NCBI GenBank assembly: GCA_024637095.1
Contig: JAGXFV010000034.1
Location: forward strand, 124,001 to 188,000
Source: Actinomycetes bacterium
GTDB taxonomy: Bacteria; Actinomycetota; Thermoleophilia; RBG-16-64-13
Length of the DNA stretch: 64,000 nucleotides
Direction: 5' to 3'
This document shows positions 28,221 through 37,858 of this stretch, piece after piece. The notes under the pieces were generated by a model, which searched no databases, had not been told where the DNA came from, and saw only the letters and a list, made by a program, of their open reading frames with translations. Both the position numbers and the translations under genes were made by a program. Positions within the stretch are counted from its first letter, which is position 1. The number at the start of each line of letters is the position of its first letter.

Positions 28221-29894
28221 GTGAAGCAACTCATCATTACTACGGATCCGCGGGAAACCCGCGTTGCCCTCATGGAGGACGGAAGGCTCGCCGAGCTCTA
28301 CGGCGAGCGCACCGGGGAAGGTTCCCTGGTGGGAAACGTGTACAAAGGCCGTGTGGAGAACGTCCTTGCGGGGATGGATGCCGCCTTCGTGGACATCGGC
28401 CTGGAGAGAAACGGGTTCCTCTACGTCGACGAGGTCCAGACGCCCGGCGACGAGGACGACCGCCCCCGGAAGATCACGCAACTGCTCAAGTCGGGGCAGG
28501 AGATCGTGGTGCAGGTCACCAAGGACCCCATGGGGACCAAAGGACCGCGGCTCACCACGCAAACGAGTATCGCCGGGCGATATCTGGTGTACGTGCCCGA
28601 TGGCACCCTATGCGGGGTTTCGCGCCGCCTGCCCGACGACGAGCGGCAGCGTCTGCGCAAGCTCTGCCACGAGATCAAACCCGCGGATGCGGGGGTCATC
28701 ATCCGCACCGTGGCCGAAGGCGTGAGCGAAAAGGCCATCACCGGGGACCTTCGCTATCTGGAGAAGGTCTGGGGAAGCGTGAAGCGGCGCCTGGAATCGC
28801 AGGGCGCGCCCTCGCTGGTCTACACGGAAGCCGACCTGCCGCTGCGCATAGTGCGCGACGTGTTCGACGAGGAGTTCACGCAGGTACTGGTGGACGAGGA
28901 GTCCGTGCAAAAGCGGATCGTGGGCTTTCTGCAGAACACCAATCCTGAGTTGATCGAGAGGGTGGAGCTCTACCAGGGATCCAAGGTGCTCTTCGAGACC
29001 TACGGCATCGACGAGGAAATCCGGAAGGCGATTCATCGCCGGGCCGATTTGCCGTCCGGAGGCTATCTGGTCTTCGACTACGCCGAGGCCATGACCGTGG
29101 TGGACGTCAACACCGGGCGTTACGTTGGCCGCAAGCAGCTCGAAGACACCATCACCAAGACCAACCTGGAGGCCTGCCGCGAGGTCGTCCGGCAGTTGCG
29201 GGTGCGGGACATCGGCGGGATCATCATCATCGACTTCATCGACATGGGGCGCCGGCAGAACCGCGAGCAGGTTTTGGAAACCCTCGAAGCCGAACTTGCC
29301 AAGGATCGCACCAAGACCTACGTGGTTGAGTTGTCACCGCTGGGACTGGTGGAGATGACCAGGCAGAACATCACCGACGGCTTGCGGGGCTTTCTCACCG
29401 AAACGTGCCCCACCTGTGATGGCGAGGGCGTGGTCTTGTCCGTGGACAGCTTGGCCATCGACGCCGAGCGCAAGCTGCGCGAGTTGGTCACCTCCTCCAC
29501 GGCGGAGGCCTTCCTAGTCGAGGTGAACGCCGAGGTGGCGCTGGTCCTCGAAGAGGACGGCAGGCTCGGGGCGCTCGAGGCGGACACCGGGAAGCACGTG
29601 GTGGCCGAGGGCGTCTCCTACTTGGAGCCGGGGGAGGTCCGTATGGCCGCCGAGGGCTCGCGGCAGGTTATCGACCGCGCGGCACTGCCGGTGGCTGAGG
29701 GTCAGGAGCTGACGCTGACCATTGAAGAGATCCACGTTTACAACAGGAGGGACGGTGTGGGGCGCGTCGACGGCTATCCCATTTGCGTTGCCGGAGCCGC
29801 AGATAGCGTGGGCAAGCGCGTCGAGGTCGTGGTGGAGCGGGCCGGCCGCAACTATGCCGACGCGAGACTTTCCGGGGTGGGCAGCCGCCGGTAG
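28221..29894 (+). CDS. rng: Ribonuclease E/G family endoribonuclease
   Basis: 557 residues. An S1 RNA-binding domain (about 35-115, with GNVYKGRVENVLAGMDAAFV) precedes the catalytic core. The metal-binding aspartates are D295 in VVDVNTGRYVG and D338 in IIIDFIDM, and the zinc link is C396PTC399. The C-terminal 145 residues are an extra domain beyond the minimal RNase G; no long disordered scaffold as in E. coli RNase E is seen. It processes rRNA and starts mRNA decay. GTG 28221 follows the radical SAM gene by 7 nt; ribosomal protein genes come next. Confidence 0.92.
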   Translation: MKQLIITTDPRETRVALMEDGRLAELYGERTGEGSLVGNVYKGRVENVLAGMDAAFVDIGLERNGFLYVDEVQTPGDEDDRPRKITQLLKSGQEIVVQVTKDPMGTKGPRLTTQTSIAGRYLVYVPDGTLCGVSRRLPDDERQRLRKLCHEIKPADAGVIIRTVAEGVSEKAITGDLRYLEKVWGSVKRRLESQGAPSLVYTEADLPLRIVRDVFDEEFTQVLVDEESVQKRIVGFLQNTNPELIERVELYQGSKVLFETYGIDEEIRKAIHRRADLPSGGYLVFDYAEAMTVVDVNTGRYVGRKQLEDTITKTNLEACREVVRQLRVRDIGGIIIIDFIDMGRRQNREQVLETLEAELAKDRTKTYVVELSPLGLVEMTRQNITDGLRGFLTETCPTCDGEGVVLSVDSLAIDAERKLRELVTSSTAEAFLVEVNAEVALVLEEDGRLGALEADTGKHVVAEGVSYLEPGEVRMAAEGSRQVIDRAALPVAEGQELTLTIEEIHVYNRRDGVGRVDGYPICVAGAADSVGKRVEVVVERAGRNYADARLSGVGSRR

Positions 29895-30042
29895 TCCGGG
29901 GCGCTGGTCCCTGGTATACTTCCGCGTTTGCGGGCTCCGTGTGGGTATCGCCTGGAATCCATCCGAGCGGTTCATGATGGTCACGTGCGAGGGCGTCCGG
30001 GCAATGGGCGCGGCTCGATTGCATTAGGAGAGAGAGGAACCG
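29895..30042 (+). promoter_or_regulatory. Promoter and leader of rplU-rpmA
   Basis: A 148-nt gap with a -10-like GGTATACT (TATACT at 29915-29920) and no clear -35. A GC-rich leader of about 115 nt follows, ending in AGGAGAGAGG before rplU. Such leaders before L21 genes can carry an autoregulatory fold, but I cannot establish one here. Confidence 0.45.
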
Positions 30043-30333
30043 ATGTTCGCCGTTGTCAAGGTAGGTGGAAAGCAGTATCCGGTCAGGTCGGGCGCGAATC
30101 TGGTGGTCGACCGCCTCGAGATCGAACCGGGCAGTGTGGTTGAACTTCCTACGCTGCTGGTGTCCGACGATGAAGGCACGCGCCACGACGACGGCACGGT
30201 GACGGCGACGGTGGTCGAGCACTTCCGAGGACCCAAGATCTACATCCAGAAGCACAAGCCCAAGCGGGGCTACAAGAAGAAGATCGGCTTTCGGAGCGCG
30301 CTCACCCGGCTCTCCGTCAATGAGATTTCCTAG
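30043..30333 (+). CDS. rplU: 50S ribosomal protein L21
   Basis: 96 residues, slightly shorter than the usual 100-105. It shows [14 protein letters not shown], the [16 protein letters not shown] strand pair, and the basic signature [15 protein letters not shown] that binds 23S rRNA. The start has AGGAGAGAGG upstream. It is the first gene of the rplU-rpmA-obgE cluster. Confidence 0.96.
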   Translation: MFAVVKVGGKQYPVRSGANLVVDRLEIEPGSVVELPTLLVSDDEGTRHDDGTVTATVVEHFRGPKIYIQKHKPKRGYKKKIGFRSALTRLSVNEIS

Positions 30334-30347
30334 AAGGGACCAGCGAG

Positions 30348-30599
30348 ATGGCACATAAGAAAGGCGGCGGCAGTTCCCGCAACGGCCGCGACTCGAATGC
30401 TCAGCGGTTGGGTGTGAAGGCCTTCGGCGGCGAGGTCGTCACGGCCGGCTCCATTCTCGTGCGGCAGCGGGGCACCCGCTTCCGTCCCGGGCTCAATGTG
30501 GGCATTGGTTCCGATGACACGCTCTTCGCCAAGATCGACGGCAGCGTCGACTTCTCCTCCTCCAAGGGCCACCGTCTGATCAGCATCGTTCCCGAGTAA
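30348..30599 (+). CDS. rpmA: 50S ribosomal protein L27
   Basis: 83 residues. The N-terminus [20 protein letters not shown] is the conserved tail that reaches the peptidyl transferase centre. It has no N-terminal extension of the kind cleaved in Firmicutes. [15 protein letters not shown] is the family signature. It lies 14 nt after rplU and 24 nt before obgE. Confidence 0.97.
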   Translation: MAHKKGGGSSRNGRDSNAQRLGVKAFGGEVVTAGSILVRQRGTRFRPGLNVGIGSDDTLFAKIDGSVDFSSSKGHRLISIVPE

Positions 30600-30623
30600 A
30601 GCGCTCCGGCGCCGGCTGCCGCC

Positions 30624-32048
30624 ATGTTCTACGATCGTTCTCGGATCCATGTGGCGGCCGGGCGAGGGGGTAGCGGCTCGGTCTCTTTTCGCCGGGAAAA
30701 GCACGTCCCGCGCGGGGGGCCCGACGGGGGAGACGGCGGCAGCGGCGGAGACGTCTGGCTGGTTGCCGACGAGGGCCTCCGGGATCTCAGCCGCCTGCGC
30801 GGACGCAGCCACTACAAGGCCGACTCCGGTAGTCACGGCGAGGGTGCGCGCAAGCAAGGGGCCACCGGCGAAAGCGTCGAGATCGCCGTTCCCCTGGGCA
30901 CTCAAGTCCTGGGTGAGGACGATTCCCTGATCGCCGACATGATCGAACCCGATCAGCGCGTGCTGGTCGCGCGGGGCGGCGATGGGGGCCGGGGCAACAA
31001 CCGTTTCGTCAATCCAGTGCGGCAGGCTCCCAAGTTCGCCGAACTCGGCGAAGAGGGGGAGGCGCGCTGGATCGTCCTCAGCCTGAAGCTGATGGCTGAT
31101 GCCGGCCTGGCCGGTCTGCCCAACGCCGGCAAGTCCTCTCTGCTGCGGCGCCTTTCCAATGCGCGGCCGAAAGTGGCCGACTATCCCTTCACCACCATCG
31201 AGCCGCTGCTGGGCGTGGTCGAAGTCCCCGGCTCCGAGCTGATGTTCACCCTGGCCGACGTCCCCGGACTGCTCGAGGGAGCGAGTGAGGGAGTGGGCCT
31301 GGGTCACGAGTTCCTGGCCCACTTGGAGCGCTGTCTGCTCATCCTGCACGTGGTGGACGTCACCGGCTACTACGGTGCCGATCCGCTGGACAACTTCCGG
31401 GCCATCCTCGCCGAACTGCAGGCGCACGTGGCCGCCTTGGGCACACGTCCCCAACTGATCGTGCTGAACAAGGTCGATGCCATCGACGCCGACACCCGGG
31501 AGGAGCGACAGGCCGCCTTCGTGGCGGAGGTGCAGAGCCTGCGCCGGCAGGGTCATCCGGCTTTCTCCTGGACTCTGGACTATCAGGGCGAGGCGGAAGC
31601 ACCCCCTGCCGCGGAGCTGATCTGGCCGGTTTCTGCGGCGACGGGGGAGGGCTTGACCCGGTTGAGGCAAATGGTTGGTCGGGTGCTCGAAGCCCGCGGG
31701 GGGGACCTGCTGGCGGCGCAGCAAGGGGCTGTGGGCGTGTTGGCCGGGGATCGCCGCGAAACCGGCGGCGGCGGCTTGCCGAAGCCGCTGCCCTCGTCCG
31801 CCCACGTGGTCTACCGGCCGGCGGATACAGCGACCTCTTTCCATATCGGCCGTGACGACGAGGGCTTCTACGTCGAGGGAGAGGAAGTCGAACGACTCGT
31901 GCGGCGCTTCGACCTCGAGAACCAGGAGGCGGCGCGCTATCTGGGGGAGAAGCTCGACAAGCTCGGGGTGCGTGACCGCCTGCGGCGCGAGGGCGCGCAA
32001 GCGGGGGACGAGGTCCGCATCGGCAGTATCGTGTTCGAGTTCGAATAG
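30624..32048 (+). CDS. obgE: GTPase Obg, ribosome assembly factor
   Basis: 474 residues. The glycine-rich OBG domain (about 1-158) starts [20 protein letters not shown]. The GTPase domain has G1 GLPNAGKSS (164-172), G3 DVPGLLEGA and G4 NKVD. A C-terminal OCT domain (about 395-474, with [19 protein letters not shown]) is also present, as in Gram-positive Obg. It acts in 50S maturation and stress responses. Confidence 0.96.
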   Translation: MFYDRSRIHVAAGRGGSGSVSFRREKHVPRGGPDGGDGGSGGDVWLVADEGLRDLSRLRGRSHYKADSGSHGEGARKQGATGESVEIAVPLGTQVLGEDDSLIADMIEPDQRVLVARGGDGGRGNNRFVNPVRQAPKFAELGEEGEARWIVLSLKLMADAGLAGLPNAGKSSLLRRLSNARPKVADYPFTTIEPLLGVVEVPGSELMFTLADVPGLLEGASEGVGLGHEFLAHLERCLLILHVVDVTGYYGADPLDNFRAILAELQAHVAALGTRPQLIVLNKVDAIDADTREERQAAFVAEVQSLRRQGHPAFSWTLDYQGEAEAPPAAELIWPVSAATGEGLTRLRQMVGRVLEARGGDLLAAQQGAVGVLAGDRRETGGGGLPKPLPSSAHVVYRPADTATSFHIGRDDEGFYVEGEEVERLVRRFDLENQEAARYLGEKLDKLGVRDRLRREGAQAGDEVRIGSIVFEFE

Positions 32049-32071
32049 GTCGGAAGGGACGGGCGCACAGA

Positions 32072-33166
32072 GTGAGCCGGACGATCGTGGTAAAGGTTGG
32101 ATCGAGCACCCTGACGGACGAACAGGGGCGTTTCCGCCTGGGCCCCATGGCCGGGCGGGTGGGCGAAATCGCCGCACTTCAGCGGGCCGGCAACCGCATG
32201 CTTCTGGTTTCCTCGGGCGCGGTCAGCTCGGGCATGGGCGTGCTCAGATTGGAGAGCCGTCCCGAAGAGATAATCGACCTCCAAGCCGCCTCCGCCGTGG
32301 GGCAAGGCCGGCTCTACCACATGTACAGTCAGCTTTTCGGTTACGAGGACGTTGTGACCGCCCAGGTGCTTCTCACCGCCTTCGACATCAGCGCGCGGGC
32401 GCAGTATCTGAACGCCCGCAACACGCTGTCGAAACTGCTCGAGTGGGGGGTGGTACCGATCATCAACGAAAACGACACCACTTCCACCGAAGAACTCTGC
32501 TTTGGCGACAACGATGCGCTGGCTGCTCAGGTCGCTCTGCTGGTGAAGGCCGACCTCCTCATCCTGCTTACCGACACCGAAGGTCTTTTCACCGCCAATC
32601 CCCATCTGGACCCCGCAGCGAAGCGTGTCCCTTTGGTCGAGGATTTCGGGGCGATCTCGGATATTGACATCACCACGCAAGGCCCCCTTGGGCGAGGCGG
32701 GATGCGCAGCAAGGTCAATTCGGCCCGCATGGCGGTGAGCGGAGGGGTGGAGACCGTGATCGCTCGGGGTACGCTTCCCGGCGTGGTCGGTGCGGTGGCG
32801 GACGGCAAGGACGTCGGCACCCGCTTCTTGGGCCAGGATCAACGGCTGGGTGCCTTCAAGCTGTGGTTGCTCTACGGCAAGTCGGTCAAGGGCCGGGTTG
32901 TGGTCGACAAAGGAGCGGCCAAAGCCATTCGGGACCGGGGCAGCCTGCTGCCGGTGGGAATCACCAGGGTAGAGGGACACTTTGCCGCCGGGGACGGAGT
33001 GCTGGTGATCGACGAGAGTGGCCGGGAACTGGCCAAGGGCATCGCGAGCCATTCACACGATGAGCTCGACCAGGTCAAGGGCATGAGGAGCAGTTCGACC
33101 GCCCAGATGATGTCTGAATCCACGCCCGAGGCCATCCATCGAGATTATCTCGTCTTGATAGACTGA
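32072..33166 (+). CDS. proB: Glutamate 5-kinase
   Basis: 364 residues. An amino-acid kinase domain (KVGSSTLTDEQG, SSGAVSSGMGVL, INENDTTSTEE, FGDNDALAAQVA) is followed by a PUA domain (about 280-355). It phosphorylates glutamate as the first step of proline synthesis and is normally feedback-inhibited by proline. It starts with GTG, and proA follows after 33 nt. Confidence 0.96.
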   Translation: MSRTIVVKVGSSTLTDEQGRFRLGPMAGRVGEIAALQRAGNRMLLVSSGAVSSGMGVLRLESRPEEIIDLQAASAVGQGRLYHMYSQLFGYEDVVTAQVLLTAFDISARAQYLNARNTLSKLLEWGVVPIINENDTTSTEELCFGDNDALAAQVALLVKADLLILLTDTEGLFTANPHLDPAAKRVPLVEDFGAISDIDITTQGPLGRGGMRSKVNSARMAVSGGVETVIARGTLPGVVGAVADGKDVGTRFLGQDQRLGAFKLWLLYGKSVKGRVVVDKGAAKAIRDRGSLLPVGITRVEGHFAAGDGVLVIDESGRELAKGIASHSHDELDQVKGMRSSSTAQMMSESTPEAIHRDYLVLID

Positions 33167-33199
33167 GCGCGGGTTCATGGCGGTTTCTGTAAGCGCGGG

Positions 33200-34477
33200 A
33201 TGGAGGGGGACTTGAAGAACAGAGAGCTGGCGGAGCGCCTTGCACGGGAGGCCGCCCAGGCCTCGCGCAAGCTGGCCATCGCATCCTCCAAGCAGAAGGA
33301 CGAGGCGCTCATCGAGATGGCCGAAGCCCTCGAACGCCGCTCGAGCGAGATCCTCAAAGAGAACCAGGAAGACCTGGACGAGGGGCGCAAGAAGGGGCTA
33401 TCGAGCGCCCTGATCGACCGGCTGCTCCTCGATGAGGATCGCATCAAGGCAATCGCCGACAGTCTGCGTGACGTGGCGACTCTCCCTGATCCGATTGGAG
33501 AGGTCATCGGTGGCTGGAGGACTCCCGAGGGATTGGTCATCGAGAAGCGCCGGGTCCCCTTCGGCGTAGTGGCGGTCGTCTACGAGGCCCGGCCCAACGT
33601 CACCGTGGACGCCGCCGCCCTGTGCCTGAAGACGGGCAACGCAGTGATTCTGCGGGGGGGCAGCGACGCCTACCATTCCAACCGCATCCTCGCCGAAGTC
33701 ATCATGGGAGCTTTGCTGGAGGCGGGCATGCCGGCGGAGGCCGTCCAGTTCGTGCCCAGCCGGGATCGTCAGGTGCTGGTCGAGCTGTTGCAGCTCTCTG
33801 ATTACGTCGATCTGGTGATCCCCCGCGGGGGCGAGCAGTTGAAGAACTTCCTGGTCGAAAACTCCAAGGTCCCCGTGATCTACGCCGCCGGCGGCAATTG
33901 CCACGTGTACGTGGACGCTTCGGCCGATCTGACCGACGCTCGCGCGATCACTGTGAACGCGAAGGTCCAGCGTCCCGGGGTGTGCAACTCGGCCGAGACG
34001 CTCCTGGTGCACGAGTCCATCGCCGGGGAGTTCCTGCCCGCAGTGGTCGCCGACCTACTCGACCGCGGGGTGCAGCTATACGCGGATGAGCGCAGCCGCG
34101 CGGCCTTGGCGGATTTGGCCGAACGGGTTGAGCCGGCGACCGAAGCCCACTATGCCACCGAGTTTCTGGGCCTGGAGATGGCCATCCGGGTAGTGGACGG
34201 CGTTGCACAGGCGATCGAGCATATCGCCGAGTACGGGACGGGACACTCCGAGGCCATTGTGACCAGCGACCTAGAGGCTTCGCGGAGATTCACCGAAGAG
34301 GTGGACGCGGCGGCCGTCTACGTCAACGCTTCGACCCGCTTCACCGATGGCGCAGTGTTCGGCTTGGGGGCGGAAATCGGCATATCCACCCAGAAACTGC
34401 ATGCCCGCGGACCGCTTGGGCTCAAGGAGCTCACGTCGACCAAGTACGTCATCCTGGGTCGAGGCCACATCCGCTAG
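33200..34477 (+). CDS. proA: Gamma-glutamyl phosphate reductase
   Basis: 425 residues of the aldehyde dehydrogenase fold. The catalytic Cys262 lies in VQRPGVCNSAETLLVH, and EARPNVTVDAAALCLKTGNA is the family signature. It turns glutamyl phosphate into the semialdehyde that cyclises to pyrroline-5-carboxylate; proC for the last step lies at 60.4 kb. ATG 33200 or TTG 33212 could be the start. GGAGGGGG lies between them and is correctly placed only for the TTG. Confidence 0.95.
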   Translation: MEGDLKNRELAERLAREAAQASRKLAIASSKQKDEALIEMAEALERRSSEILKENQEDLDEGRKKGLSSALIDRLLLDEDRIKAIADSLRDVATLPDPIGEVIGGWRTPEGLVIEKRRVPFGVVAVVYEARPNVTVDAAALCLKTGNAVILRGGSDAYHSNRILAEVIMGALLEAGMPAEAVQFVPSRDRQVLVELLQLSDYVDLVIPRGGEQLKNFLVENSKVPVIYAAGGNCHVYVDASADLTDARAITVNAKVQRPGVCNSAETLLVHESIAGEFLPAVVADLLDRGVQLYADERSRAALADLAERVEPATEAHYATEFLGLEMAIRVVDGVAQAIEHIAEYGTGHSEAIVTSDLEASRRFTEEVDAAAVYVNASTRFTDGAVFGLGAEIGISTQKLHARGPLGLKELTSTKYVILGRGHIR

Positions 34478-34497
34478 CCCAACGGAGGGGATCCCAC

Positions 34498-35196
34498 GTG
34501 GAGGAGTCACCGTCTGTTGCCCCGCCGCCGGGGCAGGAAATGGCGCTGGAACCGCTGGATCACCTGCGCGGCGTCGCCGGTCTGCGCCTGGGAATCATGG
34601 GAGGCGCTTTCGACCCGATTCACATGGGTCATCTGCGCACCGCCGAGGAAGCCAGAGAGCAGTTCGCTCTGGACGAGGTCGTCTTCATCCCCACCGGTAA
34701 GCCGCCGCACAGAGACCGAGTTCTCTCGCCCGCAGAGGCCCGCTACCTCATGGTCACGTTGGCCACGGCATCCAACCCCAACTTCTGGGTCTCGCGTATC
34801 GAGATCGACCGGCCGGGGTTAGACTACACGGTCGATACCATGGTCCAGATCAGAGAGATGCTGCGCGCCGATGCGCACGTCTTCTTCGTTACAGGTGCTG
34901 ACGCCGTACTAGACATCCTCACCTGGAAGGAGCCGGAGCGCCTCTTGGAGATCTGCACCCTGATCGCGGCCACGCGCCCGGGCTACGGGCTGGATCGCCT
35001 GCGGCAGGTGCTGAACGGCCTGCCTTACGCCGAAAAGGTCTTGGTGATGGAGATTCCCGCCCTGGCCATCTCCTCCAGCCTGATCCGCCTGCGCGCGGCC
35101 GAGGGCCGCGGGATGCGGTACCTGGTACCGGACGGCGTCGCTGCGTTCGCCGAGAAGGCCGCGCTCTACCGGGAGGCGGATGCCTCTGATGAATGA
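34498..35196 (+). CDS. nadD: Nicotinate-nucleotide adenylyltransferase
   Basis: 232 residues with an N-terminal extension of about 35. GIMGGAFDPIHMGHL holds the nucleotidyltransferase HxGH-type motif, IPTGKPPHR follows, and ISSSLIRLR is the second ATP-binding motif. It makes deamido-NAD in NAD synthesis. GTG 34498 is the first start after the proA stop; an ATG in the MALEP segment is also possible. The 3' end overlaps the next gene by 17 nt. Confidence 0.94.
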   Translation: MEESPSVAPPPGQEMALEPLDHLRGVAGLRLGIMGGAFDPIHMGHLRTAEEAREQFALDEVVFIPTGKPPHRDRVLSPAEARYLMVTLATASNPNFWVSRIEIDRPGLDYTVDTMVQIREMLRADAHVFFVTGADAVLDILTWKEPERLLEICTLIAATRPGYGLDRLRQVLNGLPYAEKVLVMEIPALAISSSLIRLRAAEGRGMRYLVPDGVAAFAEKAALYREADASDE

Positions 35197-36304
35197 TCCC
35201 AGCGGCGACCGGAACGCAGCTTCGCCGGGGCAAGAGGGACGGCGGGGGTACCGACGGCGCCAGTTGGCGCTGGACCGCGCGCGTTGGCGGCGGCGCTTGG
35301 CCCGGTGGCTTTCGGTGCTTGGCGTGGTCCTGCTGGTCGCGGCGGGTGTGTTCGCAATGATGTCTTCGCTCGATGAGGAGCCGGAGGGAGGAGCATCCGA
35401 AGTCTTGGCGGCGAAACCCGGTCTCATCCTGCTCCTCCTCACGGAGCCGGGTGAAGGCGCTTCCGAACAGGTTCAGGCTGCCGTCCTGCTGGACGGCAGC
35501 ACGGAACCCACCATGCTTCTGGGAATGCCGGGAAACACGCTGCTGGAAGGACCCGAGGGCTTCGATCCTCTGGTCGAGTTGGTCCGCGACTACGGCCCCG
35601 AAGCCCTCGACTTTGGGGCCATGCTTCCCGGAAGTCCAAGCGGGACCGCCTCCCTGCCCTGGATGGACCTGCGCGAACTGTTGGTGACTGAGGAAGGCTC
35701 CAGCCAACTGCCTGAGTCCCTGGGTTCCGGTTCGGGAGCGGCCGAAGCGTCCGCGCAGGCCGTCGCCCGGTTGGTGGCCATGAGCGGGGGAGAGCGCTGG
35801 GAGCAGGTGGAGGACCTCCCCATCGAGGGCGATACCGCGGAGTTTCTGGATGCCCTGGCGACGCTCGCGCCGGCGCCCGCGGTGGTCGGGGGTTTGCCGG
35901 GCAGAGAAGTGGAAGGCGTGGGCTATGCCTACTACGAACCCGACCTCAACGGGATTCAGGTTCTGCTGGGCGGTGAGTCCCGGGAGGGCAAGGTGGAGGT
36001 CGAGGTGCAGAACGGCTCAGGCGTGGCGGGCATCGCCCAACGAGTGGCAAACGCGATCGCTCCCTTGAGCTACTCAATGCTGCCGCCGAAGAACGCCGAG
36101 GACTTCCCCAACGTCGAGGAAACCAAGATTGTGGCGGCACCCGGCGTTGTCCCGGATGCAGAGCGCATCCGTCAGGCTCTCGGCGCCGGCACCGTGGTTC
36201 CCCGCGAGAGCCTCCCCGCCAACCGGGTGGTGGTGATCGTGGGCAAGGACATGCCTGTGGAGGGTCTGCCGGGGGCCGGCGAAGAGGCTTCGGAGGCGGG
36301 TTGA
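35180..36304 (+). CDS. Membrane-anchored LytR_C-domain protein
   Basis: 374 residues. The basic N-terminus (Arg-rich, about 20-41) is followed by one membrane segment (42-61), a long acidic external region, and a C-terminal LytR_C domain (about 270-355) with VEVQNGSGVAGIAQRVANAI. No complete LytR-CpsA-Psr catalytic domain is recognisable; the middle (about 75-265) may be a diverged relative of it. Wall polymer attachment is a reasonable guess from the domain and from the nadD neighbourhood, not a demonstrated role. Starts at 35180 and 35189 are both possible. Confidence 0.75.
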   Translation: MPLMNDPSGDRNAASPGQEGRRGYRRRQLALDRARWRRRLARWLSVLGVVLLVAAGVFAMMSSLDEEPEGGASEVLAAKPGLILLLLTEPGEGASEQVQAAVLLDGSTEPTMLLGMPGNTLLEGPEGFDPLVELVRDYGPEALDFGAMLPGSPSGTASLPWMDLRELLVTEEGSSQLPESLGSGSGAAEASAQAVARLVAMSGGERWEQVEDLPIEGDTAEFLDALATLAPAPAVVGGLPGREVEGVGYAYYEPDLNGIQVLLGGESREGKVEVEVQNGSGVAGIAQRVANAIAPLSYSMLPPKNAEDFPNVEETKIVAAPGVVPDAERIRQALGAGTVVPRESLPANRVVVIVGKDMPVEGLPGAGEEASEAG

Positions 36305-37320
36305 TGGACCTGTCCCGGTACCGGCGGCAGATGCTCTATCCGGGATTGGGCGAGGCCGGTCAGGAGAAGCTGGCGCTGGCGCGCGTGGGGGTGATCGGCT
36401 GCGGCGCATTGGGCTCGTTTGTGGCGGCCGAATTGGTGCGGGGGGGCGTGGGCTTTATGCGCCTGGTCGACCGGGACTTCCCTGAGCTTTCCAACCTCCA
36501 CCGGCAGATTCTCTACGACGAGCAGGACGTCTCCGCGCGTACGCCCAAGGCCCTGGCCGCCGCGAGAAAGCTCAGGGCTGCCAACCACCAGGTCGAGATC
36601 GAACCGGTCGTGGAGGACCTGAACGCCTTCAGCATCGAGGAGTTCGCTCGGGGACTGGACGTGCTGGTGGACGCCACGGACAATTTTGCCACCCGTTTTG
36701 TGATCAACGATTATGCTGTCAGGCAGGGAATTCCCTGGGTTCATGGGGGAGTGCTGGGTGCTTCCGGGGTCAGCCTCACCGTGGTGCCCGGCGAAGGCCC
36801 CTGCTTCCGCTGTCTTTACCCCGAACCTCCGGCGCCGGGAAGCGTGGAAACCTGTGAGACTGCAGGGGTGCTGACTCCGGCGGTCGGAGTTATTGGCAGC
36901 ATCGAGGCGGCCGAGGTGATGAAGTTGCTGGCCGATCCCGGCTCCCGTAATCGGGGTCTGCTGACCGTCGACGTGTGGGAGACCCACTTCGAGGTTGTCG
37001 AGATCGAGCGCCTCTCGAATTGTCCGACCTGCGGTCGCCGAGAATTCACCTTCCTCGAGGCGGAGCGTGAGTTTCTGGTGGACCAGATCTGCGGCAGCGA
37101 CGCGATTCAGATAGTTCCCCCGGGCGCATCCTCGATCAGCCTCTCCGCGCTCGCCGAGCGGCTTGCGCCGGTGGCCCGGGTGAGTTTGCGGGAACTCTAC
37201 CTGGAAGCCGAGACCGAGGGTATCCACTTCACCATCTTCGGCGATGGGCGCACCTTGGTGACGGGAGCCGACAGCGCAGAAAGGGCCCGATCGGTCTACG
37301 ATCGTTTTATCGGCTCCTGA
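36304..37320 (+). CDS. ThiF/MoeB-family E1-like adenylyltransferase
   Basis: About 338 residues. The nucleotide-binding loop GCGALG is at 32-37, with LVDRDFPELSNLHRQ and the arginine that contacts ATP. Zinc cysteines are C167xxC170 and C240xxC243. Cys184 in ETCETAGVLTP is in the position of the conserved catalytic or persulfide cysteine. Instead of a rhodanese domain, the last 85 residues form another domain ending in RARSVYDRFIG. Such enzymes adenylate the C-terminus of a ThiS/MoaD-type sulfur carrier; no carrier gene is visible nearby. The ATG overlaps the previous stop (TGATG). Confidence 0.85.
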   Translation: MDLSRYRRQMLYPGLGEAGQEKLALARVGVIGCGALGSFVAAELVRGGVGFMRLVDRDFPELSNLHRQILYDEQDVSARTPKALAAARKLRAANHQVEIEPVVEDLNAFSIEEFARGLDVLVDATDNFATRFVINDYAVRQGIPWVHGGVLGASGVSLTVVPGEGPCFRCLYPEPPAPGSVETCETAGVLTPAVGVIGSIEAAEVMKLLADPGSRNRGLLTVDVWETHFEVVEIERLSNCPTCGRREFTFLEAEREFLVDQICGSDAIQIVPPGASSISLSALAERLAPVARVSLRELYLEAETEGIHFTIFGDGRTLVTGADSAERARSVYDRFIGS

Positions 37321-37337
37321 CATCCCCCCAACGCTCC

Positions 37338-37346
37338 TGCTAGAAT
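37338..37346 (+). promoter_or_regulatory. Extended -10 promoter of the Rrf2 gene
   Basis: TGCTAGAAT (TAGAAT at 37341-37346) in the 68-nt gap after the ThiF-like gene. It is identical to the element before murE. It would let the regulator and larE be transcribed separately from the upstream genes. No -35 is evident. Confidence 0.5.
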
Positions 37347-37388
37347 GAATCCAGACTCGTTCTCTCGGCTTTGTTGGGATTCCCCGCT

Positions 37389-37823
37389 TTGAACATCACC
37401 ACCAAGAGTAAATACGCGGTGCGCGCGCTCGTGGAGTTGGCCCAGCGGCCGACGAATCAGCCCGTGCCCCTGGTCACGATCGCCGAAGCGCGGGGGATCC
37501 CCGCCCAGTTCCTGGAGCAATTGTTTGCGGCCCTCCGCCGCGCCGGCGTCCTCCAGTCCTTTCGCGGGGTGCATGGAGGTTACACCTTCAACCGTCCGGC
37601 GGAATCGGTGACGGTGCTCGAGATCGTGGAGACTTTGGACGGCCCTATCGAGCCGGCCACCTGCACCGGGGTGGAGCCCTGCGAGCGGCGGCCGATCTGC
37701 TCGGTGGGCGACGTATGGCTCCAGGCGAAGCTGGCCGTCGAGGAGGTCCTCGAAGGGGTAACCATCGCCGAATTGGCCCAGCGGGAGCAATCTCCGGATC
37801 AGGCCGGCATGTACTACATCTAA
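37389..37823 (+). CDS. Rrf2-family regulator with IscR-type Fe-S cysteines
   Basis: 144 residues. An N-terminal winged helix (TTKSKYAVRALVELAQ, then FLEQLFAALRRAGVLQSFRGVHGGY) is followed by C92-x5-C98-x5-C104, the same numbering and spacing as the [2Fe-2S] ligands of IscR. It probably senses Fe-S status or sulfur supply and controls its neighbours; a CymR-like cysteine regulator would lack this triad. The Rrf2 signature starts at TTG 37389, so the TTG at 37371 is less likely; no strong ribosome-binding site is seen. Confidence 0.88.
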   Translation: MNITTKSKYAVRALVELAQRPTNQPVPLVTIAEARGIPAQFLEQLFAALRRAGVLQSFRGVHGGYTFNRPAESVTVLEIVETLDGPIEPATCTGVEPCERRPICSVGDVWLQAKLAVEEVLEGVTIAELAQREQSPDQAGMYYI

Positions 37824-37858
37824 TGCGCGTACGTCGCGCTCTGGGAGGTAATTCACAG

